Assembly: GCA_033558025.1 (NCBI GenBank)
Contig: JAUCEF010000008.1
Location: 2,356,001-2,420,000 of the forward strand
DNA length: 64,000 nucleotides
Direction: 5' to 3'
Source of the DNA: Phytophthora sp. 'mugwort'
Lineage: Eukaryota > Oomycota > Peronosporomycetes > Peronosporales > Peronosporaceae
Of this stretch, positions 30,850-41,279 are shown in pieces (the first letter of the stretch is position 1; each line of letters starts with the position of its first letter). A model generated the notes under the pieces. That model was not told where the DNA came from. It did no database searches and worked only from the letters and a program-made list of their open reading frames with translations. A program made the position numbers and the translations under genes.

Positions 30850-33684
30850 TCTCGATCTGGCGTACCACGGCGGGGAAATTCAAGGCACGCCGTTTGTTGT
30901 CATCACCGGTATGTCCGCGCCGCGCCGTGAAGAGTTTAGAACCTCGTCTGATGTTTCCTTTGAATGTGAACAGTTTCTTCTGCAGGTAGAACCTGTGATA
31001 TTTTTCCCAACACGTACAAGTGACCTGGGGGCACATCCATGGTTGGACCTCTCGATGATGAATTATACTACAAAGACATACACCGTGTGAGTAGCAGAGG
31101 TTGGTCCTCTCCGTAGTGTACCGGTCTTCCCACCTGCAGAAGATGCAGCGACGGTGCTTTCGGCTCTTGTCTGCGTATATCTCCGTGGAAGTGCGGAGGC
31201 GCACTTTGCAATTGAGCTTCCAAGAGTTCAATCCGACCGTGTACTAGATATTGATGCATCATTGACGGTTGATACCTCCAGGTCATGCAGTGGCCTGCTC
31301 CCGAATAGCATACGTCCGTCGATTGGTGCACCAACCCGTTGACCACCAATAAGCTCGCTAACGAGCTTCATCATGAAAGAGCGATAGGGTCGCGAGCGGT
31401 CGGTGGTTTCACAAGCCGTCGTGTCAAATATGCGTTTCCCTGGCAACGTCACCAAAGCCAATGCCAGAGTTTTATGCCACCGCTTGAACGAGTGACCATC
31501 CACTCTAGAGAATCTTCCCCGAATCTGGTCTAGACGATCGACACCCTGCATGTTGCTGTTGTATGCGCTAACATAGGTCGATGCTGGAACGGCAACGTCT
31601 CTGCTGCCGGTTTTACGCGATACGGGAGTGATTGTGGAAGTATCGGCATTGGATACCATGTTTACAATACTTTCATCGCACCAGGAAGCAGCAATGATGC
31701 TATAGTCTGCCGAGACTGTCTGGCGTAAATCCCCCCGTTGACAATTATCATGTTCTTGTTCAAGGATAGTGTGTCCCGGAAAATGTTTGCTGTTTGCCCG
31801 GATAGTACCATGTGCGTGCATAGCCCCTTGAAACGCAGCTCCTGAAGTAGCTGGGCCGATGTGTAGTATTGTCCATGTTGACCACCCCATTTGTGCCAAA
31901 CAGTTGGTGTGTCACTTCTAATACATGCTGTCGGATAGCCGAAACCTTGATCAGCTCTTGTTCTAGCCCTTGAGCTTCCTGACGGGATACTACTCCGTTT
32001 AGACGAACCCCAATGTCCGATTGTTTGCAATGCCCGCGATAGTTTAGCGCAACCCAGCTCGTCGAGCAACATAAAATATATACAACCGGAAATGATACTT
32101 GCCGGTATGTATACAATCATATGCCGTCCTTGTCGAGAGCGACAAGCCACGCTGGCCTCGTCAAGGGCTACGTCACGACCAACATTCACATACTTGTCGC
32201 CCGTCACTTTCAGCAAATTGAGCAATGGTCTAATTCACATACTTGTCGCCCGTCACTTTCAGCAAATTGAGCAATGGTCTAATGCGAGCGGCTGCATCTG
32301 TGGCAAGTGTGGTGGGGTTTGTGTTGAAGCTTAGGCATCGCCAAAGCAATTTGAATCTGTTGATCGCCATCACGCTGTCCATTGAAGTGGTGCTTCCGCC
32401 AAAAGCGAGATCTTCCGGCTGCTATCCCCAATAGTTCGAGGATTTTCCCTTGTCGTTCAACGACATGAAGAATAATACCACAAAGAAAGCCATTAGCTCG
32501 GACAGCGTGAATGCCTGCGACGTTCGGATGTTGTTAGCGACAGCGTACCCATTTGTTTCATGCAATACTGTCGCCAGAAGTAAAGCGGGAGGTAGGCAAA
32601 CAAAAAAAACTTGAACTGGCGGAGTGCTCAAAAATATGCTTGTACTCAGGACGCACGCGAATTTTCACGGAGCCATCGGTATGCCGAAACAAATCTGTTG
32701 GTTCATCTATTTGACCCACCGGATCGAAGCGCATGTTCTTGATAGCCTCGATTTCAGCTATGCTCGTTAACGACCTTTCTGGAAACTCATACTCCTCATA
32801 AACTTCGGCCACTTCCAGCTCAGATGTGTCATCCAGTTCCATCTCGTCCGACCATCTGCCTGTGTTAGAACGGTCCGGTTCGGGTTCTTTTCAAGCAGAG
32901 TCAAGGACCGGTAATTCTCCATGCCGGTCTGTACGACCCCCACACTGGCGTGTTCAACAACGCCTTGAAATTGCGAATCCAACCAACGGATTTGAAAGAG
33001 AGACGCAAACTGGCCCTTCTTGAGTCGTCGACACACCCTCCCGATGATGTAGGCTATGCCGACCACTCTATACGCCTTAGTCATCATCCACGACTCCTTT
33101 TCTGGCGTGCATGCTACGAGCTTGTCCACATAAATGGCTTGAGGCAATGTGGGAGGAGTGCGGATTGGGATCGTATTGCCTTGACCAGGTGCTCGTTCTG
33201 GTCCGTCTCCACAAGCAGGCCTCATCGATACCAGTGTTCTAGCTCCGCTGGCAAGAGGATTTCCCTCAATCAATACTTCGATAGCATGTTCGCCAGGCTT
33301 TCTCATTTCCCCGCCACCTGCACGAACACATACGGTCTCATCGGTTGGTTCAGGCCAATTCAAACGTCTATGAGAAACACCACTTAGCCCAGCAGCACCT
33401 TGCCCGCGTCCGCGTCCACGACCACATCCACCAAATCCGCGGCCACGCCCAATAGTACAATTCTCGGAGGCGCCACGTCCTGCTACACCACTCCCGTAGC
33501 CAGCAGATTCGCCGCGTCCGACAGCTCCACGGCCGTCGATCCTACCTACGACGGCTCCACAGCTGGCAATACCACCCTCGAGACCAGCAGCTCTGCCTTG
33601 TCCGGCAGCTCCACGCCCATGACCGGCCGTACCGATATGAAAAGCGCGTCCACCCTCACCACGTATTCCGCCGCTTTGATCCAC
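30850..33684 (-). pseudogene. PiggyBac-type transposase (PGBD), broken
   Basis: The minus-strand reading from 33684 has a Gly/Arg-rich N-terminus. At 33040-32890 it reads RVCRRLKKGQFASLFQIRWL, then DSQFQGVVEHASVGVVQ. The middle holds TLSELMAFFVVLFFMSLNDK (about 32509-32450), RIRPLLNLLKVTGDKYVNVG and RDVALDEASVACRSRQGRHM (about 32240-32120), which has the D/E-rich first catalytic block. At 31660-31430 it has NSNMQGVDRLDQIRG, the second catalytic block. The end (31175-30950) is the Cys/His finger KSRKHRRCIFCRWEDRYTTE, then CPQVTCTCWEKYHRF. At least four frameshifts occur, one caused by a 49-bp tandem duplication. No ends identified. Confidence 0.7.
32185..32282 (+). repeat. Perfect 49-bp tandem duplication inside the PiggyBac ORF
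   Basis: Two exact copies beginning TTCACATACTTGTCGCCCGT, at 32185 and 32234. 49 is not divisible by three, so the duplication shifts the transposase frame. Confidence 0.9.
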
Positions 33685-34580
33685 CTTCCTCTCATTTCCG
33701 GCTCCTACTTACACGCAATTATATAGTTAGTAGCTGGACTAGCGCCACGCAACCGCAGCAGCTCACGTACCCAAGGTGACCACGTCTTTACCGTCGCCGC
33801 CACCGCTGTGGCCAAATCCACCGCTTCGTCGCGTACTCCAGTATCACATCCAGTACCGTCAGAACCACGGCAACGCTCAACCGTACCACTCCCAATGACA
33901 CCGCGTCGGTCGGACCTACCTTCATCATCTCCACGTCCTGAAACATTACGCCCGCGGCCAACAGTGCCGTCTCTCGGTTACACGTCCTGCATTTCGACGC
34001 CCTACCAGCGGCTCCACCGCGCCTGACATCTCCCCGATCGGCAGCTTTACCTATAGCAGCTCCACAGCCGGCAACACTACGCCCGCGACCAGCAGCGCCG
34101 CCTTGTCCGGCTGCACACCCATACCCGGTAGTACCACCGTGAAAAGCACGTCCGTCACGACTGATTCCACCGCCTTGATCACCCTGCCCCTCTTTTCCGG
34201 TTCCTACTTGCATGCAAATCCACAGTTAGTAGGTGGACTGGCACCACGCAACCGCAGCAGTTCATGCACCCAAGGTGACCACTTCTTCACCTCCGCCGCC
34301 ACCGCCTATTGCCAAATCCACCGCTTCATCGCGTACGCCAGCATCATATTCAGTACCGTCAGCACTATAGCAACGATCAGCAGTACCACTACCAATGACA
34401 CCACATTGGTCGGCCTCACCTATAGCATCTCCACGTCCGGAAACACCATGTCCGTGGTCAACAGCCCCCCCCCCAATCAACGGCTCCACGTCTACCTCCA
34501 GCGGCTCCGCGTCCGGAATCATCACAAACCCACTTGCCTGCTGCGTGGATAACAACATTACCACCAGCATTATCGCCGTC
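33540..34580. repeat. Tandem duplication, unit about 500 bp
   Basis: 33594 (CCTTGTCCGGCAGCTCC) and 34103 (CCTTGTCCGGCTGCAC), 33760 (CTCACGTACCCAAGGTGACC) and 34258 (TTCATGCACCCAAGGTGACC), and the following Pro/Ser-coding blocks match with an offset near 498-505 bp. Both strands are open: the plus strand reads Ser/Thr-rich (TSSTTTNDTTLVGLTYS), the minus strand Gly/Arg-rich (GRGRGFGGCGRGRGRG). The first copy overlaps the N-terminus of the PiggyBac frame. Confidence 0.55.
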
Positions 34581-35068
34581 TCGATCGCCATGACTCGCTA
34601 TTTAGTTCCTATTGGCGGGGAATCAGACTTAGTTTGTGGCATACCTATTGCCAACATGCTGCAAACGTACCTGGGATGGTAACGTTTCCAATGGAGAATA
34701 ATTCACAGCGCTGGTTTGCCAAAAACTGCAGAACTGACGTTTCGCCCAACAAGAAATCTAGGCCTTCTGTCCCGGCGGTGGCTCCACCGGGTTTAATATA
34801 GCGATAGCGTGAGTCTAAACTTCGGCTGGGTGGAGGTTTCGATGACCATCCGGCCTTCAGCAACTTTTGCCAGGCATGCTAAAACTCAACAGCTCCTCCG
34901 AGCCTGCATGCAGCACAACCAACTCCAGCATCTGCTGCTGTAACTGTTTTGTCTGCATGTCTTAGGCACCGCCGCTTGTTCAACCCTTGTGTCTTGACTT
35001 CACTGTGGCGCTTGCCACGACGACCGCGATAGGAGTAGTGAAGCGAGCTGGAACAGCGAGCGGAACGG
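34581..35068. other. No gene recognised
   Basis: Short frames without motifs. Confidence 0.35.
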
Positions 35069-35480
35069 GTGGGACCCAACACAAACACGCGCGCCAGCAA
35101 AGCGGGCGGCGCTTGCCTAGTTGCTAAACATCAACGAAAGCAACCTGTCGGTCGGTCTGTTAGACTGTCAGCAGTACCTTTTTTATTTAGCTTCACGCTT
35201 TTTAAGACTTTCCATTGGACAAAAAGGCTGCCGAGCGGAGCTAAGGCGGCACCCCTATTGGCTGAAATGCTGCCGAGCGAAGCGCCGCCAGTAACCTCTT
35301 CGTATCTAGTGGGTCCGCCGAAGCCGAAGGCGTAGCTCAATATCTAACCTAACACGGAGAGTAGTGGAGCGAGCCCCTGCGAGCGGAGCGAGGGCGTTTT
35401 CTACCGGAGCGGTAGCGTAGGTAGCTTTCTTAGGAGTGGAGCGAGCTTTCGTGCGAGCGAAACAGGGACCATCCAAACTT
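35069..35480. repeat. GAGCG-rich low-complexity segment
   Basis: Recurrent GGAGCGAG / GCGAGCGGAGCGAG / TGCGAGCGAA phrases between 35225 and 35465, typical of short non-autonomous repeat DNA. The plus frame at 35069-35335 is probably incidental. Confidence 0.4.
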
Positions 35481-35761
35481 TTTAGTACTGCCGCATGGCT
35501 GTTAATATTACCTACATGTACGTCGAAGTCGTTAGGATGATGTTGAAGCATGTATCGTGGCCGCCAATTCGGGTTGTACATGGTATTATTGTAATAACTA
35601 TAATACCTACTTGGAAGTAGTTAGGACAACGTGGAAGAACTGCATCGTGGCCAATCTTACATGTATATTCTTCATTCGTGTAAGCGTGACAGTTGCGATC
35701 GTGTGGTAGTTTTAACATGTTCACGAATACTCGTTGCCGACAGCTTGACTCAATCCTCCAT
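35481..35761. other. 3' flank of the methionine aminopeptidase gene
   Basis: AT-richer sequence; no gene seen. Confidence 0.4.
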
Positions 35762-36738
35762 CTACATAGAACGATAGAACAATTCTGAAGTCAAGATATC
35801 GACGCCGTCCTCCGTGATCAGGACTGTGTGCTCCGCTTGCGCCGATCGTCCGCCATCTGCCGTGGCCACGGTCCAGCCGTCATCCCAATGCACAATCTAG
35901 CATCATCACAACAATCTATGAGGAACAAAAATTCCGAGCACATACCACTATGTATACCTTCCCAAAACCTCACCTCCGGACTGCCCTCCGTGAGTGCCGG
36001 CTCCACCGTGAAGGCCATCCCCGGTAACATTTTGCCTCGCTCACCGTTGCGATGATGCAGTATGAAAGGCAGACAGTGGAATTCCTTGCCAATGCCATGA
36101 CCCGTATACTCTCGCACGACGCCCAATCCCTCCTTGTCTGCCAGCCTTTGCACAAAATCTCCGATATTAGCAAACCGGTTGAGTGGTTTGCAGCAGTGCT
36201 CGATGGAGCCCATGAGCGCCTGATTGGTAACGTCCACCAGGTGCTTTCCGGCCTCGTCCACTTCCCCCACCAAGAAGGTTTGCGACGTGTCACCGTGGAA
36301 TCCGTCCAGGAAGACGGATATGTCAATGTTGACAATATCCCCGTCCTCCAGTGGCCTGCTGTCGGGGATGCCGTGTACCACGATCTCGTTTACGGACGAG
36401 CATAAGGCCTTGGGGAAGCCTCCGTAGTTCAAAGGCGACGGGTACGCACCACGTCGCACGATCTCCTCGTGCACGAGACGGTCGACATCGTCCGTTGTGG
36501 CTCCGGGTTGACACAGCGGCTTGGCAAACTCGCGGATGTCTCCTGCCAGCGCGCAGGCGGCACGCAGTCGCTGCTGCTGCTCGCCGTCCAAGATGGGGAT
36601 GAAGGGCTTGAGGTCCGACATGCCGCCGCTCGCCGCGTACGGAGGGCGCAGGATGTTCACGGGCACGGCGCGCGGCGGCGTCTGCCGGCCGGCGACGACG
36701 CGCGGGTGACTAGCGAAGCGACCAAAGTAGCGACGCAT
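35762..36738 (-). CDS. Methionine aminopeptidase type 1, probably mitochondrial, two exons
   Basis: I read complement(join(35762..35896, 35974..36738)), 299 codons plus stop. It removes N-terminal methionine from nascent proteins. The start at 36738 gives [20 protein letters not shown], a basic organelle presequence. The catalytic domain follows: His122 in VVHGIPD, metal ligands Asp139 (DIVNIDI), Asp150 (FHGDTSQTF), His214 (YTGHGIG), Glu246 (FTVEP) and Glu277 (AQAEHT). The last ligand is in exon 2. The 77-nt phase-0 intron (GTGAGG...GCTAG) was placed because reading through loses the C-terminal motif, whereas splicing gives [20 protein letters not shown] with [11 protein letters not shown]. 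An ATG 40 codons upstream (36858) is possible. Length and MAP1D-like organelle presequence fit the family. Not damaged. Confidence 0.92.
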
Positions 36739-36868
36739 GGTGGAGTAGGAAACGTGTGGTGATGGATAAAAAGCGAGTGGGACGAGGAAAGGACATGCAC
36801 GTGCAGGAAGGGGGCCTGTTGGGCTGAAGCGCTTTCGTGAACGCGAACAGGGGCGCAAGATGCGGGGC

Positions 36869-36874
36869 GAATGA
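36869..36874 (-). promoter_or_regulatory. Possible oomycete initiator (TCATTC) upstream of the aminopeptidase gene
   Basis: The minus strand reads GTTCATTCGCC. TCATTC matches the oomycete initiator core (YCAYTYY). It lies 131 nt before the chosen ATG, a little far for the usual short leader. Confidence 0.3.
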
Positions 36875-37443
36875 ACTTGGTACGAAGACTGTCTGGCTGC
36901 TCATCGCAACGAGAGGTCCATGATATTCAAAACCAAACAGTTCGAAGCACACACAGCAATACTGTAAGTGCTTGGGAAGGCGAAGGCAGCGCTTAAAATG
37001 CCGCGTGTCGGAGTTATGACTTCCGTGTAGTTCAGCAGTTTTCTCATGCTGTTGTTGCTTTCGCGAACTTGCACGTTTAATTAAGGTCAGTCAGCAAGAA
37101 TTGTGCTTCGATAAACCTCTAGCCTAACGCGCTATTTTCCTCGCCGAACACGTGGAGATCAGCTTCAATATTGCGGTGTATCAGAACTAACGCTCTGTAC
37201 GTCCAGCTACAGACACTTACATGCGCTGCTATCTAAAACATCTACATGTAGATTCACATTCAAGTCCTGTGTATTGTACGAATATCGGCAGGGTGCATTG
37301 GAAGGGTATTTTGTAGATTCATTGGCAGGTTCTTTGCTTCCTTTTTCTTTGCGATTCATATGCACTGGATGAAAGAACTCAAGCTCTCTCACTACTACTT
37401 TTATTTTTTTTAGTAGTTTTTCACCAACCTTTCTTGTAAAAGT

Positions 37444-37481
37444 AAAATTCTGGAAGTGTACATGTACACTTCCAGAATTTT
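37444..37481. repeat. Perfect 38-bp palindrome without spacer
   Basis: The left half is AAAATTCTGGAAGTGTACA and the right half is its exact reverse complement, centred at 37462/37463. Confidence 0.9.
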
Positions 37482-37607
37482 GTTAAGTGCCGCACTCAGC
37501 ACGTTGTTCCATCTGAACTCTTTGAATGGCGCTCGGCCTACTCCGGTTGTTGCTTCAGAAAACAAGGATGGCAAGCGATGAAAATTATCTCTTCGACGCT
37601 AGCCTTG

Positions 37608-37639
37608 TTTTTTTTTTTTTTTTTTGGGGGGGGGGGGGG
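37608..37639 (+). repeat. T18 followed directly by G14
   Basis: Eighteen T then fourteen G. Unusual join of two homopolymers; may be an assembly join or slippage tract. Confidence 0.9.
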
Positions 37640-38447
37640 AGGTGACATCAACTGAGGAAGACTGACTGATCGAGTGACCTTGCCTCGAATGGGAAACTGA
37701 GATTTTCACAAAGGCTGATGATTTGAGGCGCAAAAGGGAAACGGAAAACGAACATACACATGATGCAGCGTTGAAAGCCCCCCTTCATGGTAGCACTCAC
37801 CCTAACAAATGTGGTACAAAATACCTCCCAAGTTGGCTGTTGTTGCTGAAAACTGACCTATTTTCCAACCATTTTTGGGATCGCTGAGAGCCGCTCGAAC
37901 CTGATCTTTTAAGTACTTCTAATATATGTATTCAGTGACCATCTTTCAAGGTAATTGCTGCTTTCATCTTTCTCGGAAGTAGCTGGATAATTTTTTGCAC
38001 ATAGCAGCTTGCAAACTTCGGCAATCTCTTGAAAGACGCCAACAAATTGTCCAAGGTGAGAACTATTGTAGATGGGAGCCGAATGGGCATCGTCAATTGT
38101 GTCTCTGCTGTCTAATAGAGTAATGATAATTCTGTAATCGTGCGAATTGGAGATATAGTTTGAGGCTGAAGAACCCAGACTAAACTACAGAACAGTATGA
38201 GCAGTATTTGCCGCCTCCCATGGACAGCCTTCATGCTCGAAACAGAGCTACCAAATTGTTAGCACCTACTTCGAAGTACTCATAGCCGAAATATATCTGA
38301 AATCGTATAGAGCTATTCGCTTTACCAATCACACTTTTGGAAAAAAAAATTATCGTCCTCAAGGAGTGTGGAATTAAAAGAACTGGTCTGGCATTTATTT
38401 CCGGTCTGCATAGGAGGCATTTCGCAACCTCGACATTTACGTCGTGC

Positions 38448-39424
38448 CTACAGCTTGTGCTCTCTCCTCAAAGACATAACCTTGCTATCGTCGACTTTAT
38501 CAGCGTACACGGTACGCGAAAGCTGCTTGGCGGCGTTGTTGGATGCAACCGTACTCATAATACGCCACTCCAGTTCCTCGGGACTGCCGACCTTGCTTCC
38601 AAGCGTCCAAATACGCGAGTTGTCTTGCAACGCAATACACTCCTCCTGCCCAATGAGCGTCAATTTAGTGGTCTCAAGGCTCCTCGTCTTCACATGAATT
38701 TGCATGTACTCAATACTCGCATCCGCCGCCCACAGAAACGGAAGCGCCACCAGTCCCGCTATCTGCGCTTCGTACTCTGTCTGGGTCAGCTGCGCATACC
38801 CCACATCGGCCACCACGGCGCATTCAATATCAATATCTTGCAGTTCCAGAGTCATATTTCTGTCCTTCAACGTGCCCGCAGCCGCCTCTTTCAAGTTATC
38901 GAAGAATCTCGGCGTGCAATAACCACTCAATTCGTCGGCAATGCTTGACTTGTTCGTCAACCCAGCCGCAAATTCCGCGAACTCTTTCGAGTTGACCGCC
39001 TCCAGTTGCCTTTTAGCCGCCATTGTGGCCCCCTCGAGGAACTCTACGAGCTCGATCTCCGTCTTCTCGGGCATGTGGAGCTGCATCATCGTCCACCAGA
39101 GCGACGCCGGGTTGATGCCGGCTGGGAAGATCTGCAGCTCCTTCTCATACTTAGAAAGTCGGTCGGCATTATTTATCACTCGCCTGCAGGCCGTATACAA
39201 TGTCCCCGCTGCGCTCTTCAGCGGCGTCGACGAATACGAGCGGCTGCCGCTGCAAATCGCGGACTAGAGGATCCGATAAACCGCCGGAACGCAAATAGAT
39301 AAAGGTGAATGGGTGAATGACCTGGTATTGGATCAGTGAAGGTTGTCATTTACGTGCGGTTATATACCTGACAGATGGATCTGACGTCCATGTAGCGTGA
39401 GCTCCAACGCGCCGCCATCGCCAT
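38448..39424 (-). CDS. Mitochondrial-type paralogous protein C, two exons
   Basis: I read complement(join(38448..39263, 39368..39424)), 290 codons plus stop. Exon 1 gives MAMAARWSSRYMDVRSICQ. The 104-nt intron (GTATAT...CCTCTAG) is phase 0. Exon 2 begins SAICSGSRSYSSTPLKSAAG, making a basic, serine-rich presequence in which SRSYSS resembles a processing site. Family similarity to genes at 22717 and 23784: PEKTEIELVEFLEGATMAAK, NSKEFAEFAAG, ELQDIDIECAVVADV, and a C-terminal WTLGSKVGSPEELEWRIMST. It then continues 30 residues beyond the paralogues (to 38448). Sequence is more diverged than A versus B. The intron was chosen because a TAG lies just upstream of exon 2 in frame. Function unknown; mitochondrial location inferred. 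Confidence 0.7.
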
Positions 39425-39757
39425 CGCGCACTTCCAGCAGTTCTTGATGCTTGACAACCTCAAGTTCGATGCGTTTCTATCGTGCACCGTTCTACTGTAC
39501 CGGTAACCTACAAATTCAGCTCAATACCGTGCTCTGATTCGACAATGTTTATGAAAATGATATACAGTATACTTTTTTTTTTATCAGTACTTTATCGCGA
39601 GCCATTCGTGATGTAAGTGCGAGCTTCGATAATTACCATTCTCATGATTATCATCAGAATGAAATCACTACGTTCATTGTTAGTTGCAACTGTGGATTTA
39701 TTCGTTGAAACTCCGTATGGAACGGCGTACTGGCATACACCGCAACGCGTGGATAGC
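39425..39757. other. No gene recognised
   Basis: Intergenic sequence between paralogue C and the glucanase-inhibitor-like gene. Contains a T10 run. Confidence 0.4.
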
Positions 39758-40513
39758 CTAGTTCTTCTTTGTCAAAGAGTTGATCCAATCAAGACCAGCC
39801 GTCACGCGAGTGTACACAGAAGGCTTGCCCTTGTCAGCGTGGCCGACGGCGTAACTGAGGACACCAACCAGAACATCGTCTGCATCGCCGGATTTGTTTT
39901 CTTTGACGAGAGGGCCGCCCTGGTCACCAAGATAACCCCTTACCCTCAGCACCTCCAGCGTAGACATACGTACGGTCGATGTAAGTGAAGTTAGTCGCCT
40001 TCCTGCAGTCTTCGTTCTTCCACACCTCCATGTCGACAGTGCGCAGCTCTTCGGAGTGATCGAAAATGCTGGAAGGATCAACACTGCCCCAACCCATAGA
40101 TGCCGCCCAAGTCCAAGCTTCAGGTCAGAACCATCAGCCTTCGGAAGCTTGACAGGTGGGAATTTACTCGGATTTTCCAGCGTCAGTAAAGCCAAGTCGT
40201 ATTTCAGTTGGGACCATAGAACTTGGGGTGCAGCGGAGACGACGCAGTCTTAAAGTGCTCACCATCTTTGCGTGCCGTTAACGTAGTGAGTCCCCACCGC
40301 TACGAAAGCAGGTCCTTGCCCCATGCACGACGCAGCCGTGAGCACGTGGTCCGGGGAGATAAGCGTAGCCCCACAAACGGCGTCGCCGTCGATGGTCATG
40401 CGTAGTTTAGCTGAGTACGTCTTCGTGTCCTTCGGAACTATTTCTCCGCCGAGAATGGCAGCAACCGACCCGATGGCGATCGATCCGATGACAGCAGTCG
40501 AAATGACCTTCAT
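39758..40513 (-). pseudogene. Secreted trypsin-fold protein, glucanase-inhibitor (GIP)-like, frameshifted
   Basis: The ATG at 40513 opens MKVISTAVIGSIAIGSVAA, a signal peptide. Next comes ILGGEIVPKDTKTYSAKLRM, imitating the IVGG start of mature chymotrypsin-like proteases, and GATLISPDHVLTAASCMG. The catalytic His57 position (usually TAAHC) is Ser. Asp102 remains in YDLALLTLE. The Ser195 region reads YLGDQGGPLV, with Gln for Ser (usually GDSGGP). VLVGVLSYAVG and VYTRVTAGLDWINSL complete the fold. Glucanase inhibitor proteins of Phytophthora are such proteolytically inactive homologues; they bind plant endo-glucanases. Single-base indels occur near 40270, 40225 and 40090, and again before GDQGGP. 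Together they leave about 245 residues in the right order. They may be true decay or sequence errors. Confidence 0.7.
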
Positions 40514-40571
40514 GGTAGAGACACGAGAGGCTTGGCTTTGGTTGGTGGCTTGTGCAGTAGGTAGTGAAACC

Positions 40572-40579
40572 TGAATGGT
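40572..40579 (-). promoter_or_regulatory. Possible oomycete initiator upstream of the GIP-like gene
   Basis: The minus strand reads CACCATTCAGG. CCATTC fits the initiator consensus YCAYTYY. It is about 60 nt upstream of the ATG, the usual distance. Confidence 0.35.
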
Positions 40580-40929
40580 GTGGATTGCAGAGCTGTCGGT
40601 AACAACTGCGCAGCTGCGGATACTCGATAGGCTATCCCGCTATTTTGAACGGCAACAATAAGCTTGAGGCTCAAATCATGGAGCAGTGTTCTCGGCATAT
40701 GCGACGAAATTGTCCTGCGAAGACACGATAAGGTAAGCACAACTTGAAGATGGTGATTTTAAACGTGTTTGTCTGTAATACAAGTACATGTATATTATAA
40801 TACTTCTTCTGTTATCTGCTAGAAGGATGCAATCAAGCTGTTCTCGCCAACCGTTCGTTAGGGGCAATGTCATGGTTACTCAATTGCCACGCCGTTGGGT
40901 GGACTGTATTAGTTGAAAAAGTGAATCAA

Positions 40930-41279
40930 GTTGTTTTTGGACCATGCCATACAGTACCGGTGTGCGAAACGCAGTGGACAAGCCGCCCCCAATCTCACGA
41001 GGATTCCCCCTCTACTTGAGGGCCTCAACCCTGGCGCAACAAAAAATCGAGGCGAGATTCGCGCTTTTCACAGCGCAACCGGGAGCAAACGAAAGGGGCC
41101 AAACGAGAGGCAACTCGTGTTACGTCATCGGGCTTTGGAACGTCACGAGGTGCAACGAGATCGGAAAACTCGCAGCGTATGGATCCCTCTACCTAGACGC
41201 AAAAATACCGACGGACTTTGGGTTTGACGACGTAGATACTAGCACACAAGAACCGAGTACCTCCGCTGTACATGTATGA
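40930..41279 (+). other. Unassigned open frame
   Basis: Two overlapping frames (40931-41227 and 40944-41279) are open for about 100 codons. The second ends DDVDTSTQEPSTSAVHV. No family recognised; not called as a gene. Confidence 0.25.

Larger units (their letters stand above)
36960..38330. other. Long non-coding stretch
   Basis: No gene. It holds a perfect 38-bp palindrome at 37444-37481 and a T18-G14 homopolymer junction at 37608-37639. Confidence 0.5.

Noticed and set aside
38337..38948. 203-codon plus-strand frame
   Set aside because: It is the antisense shadow of paralogue C (38448-39424).
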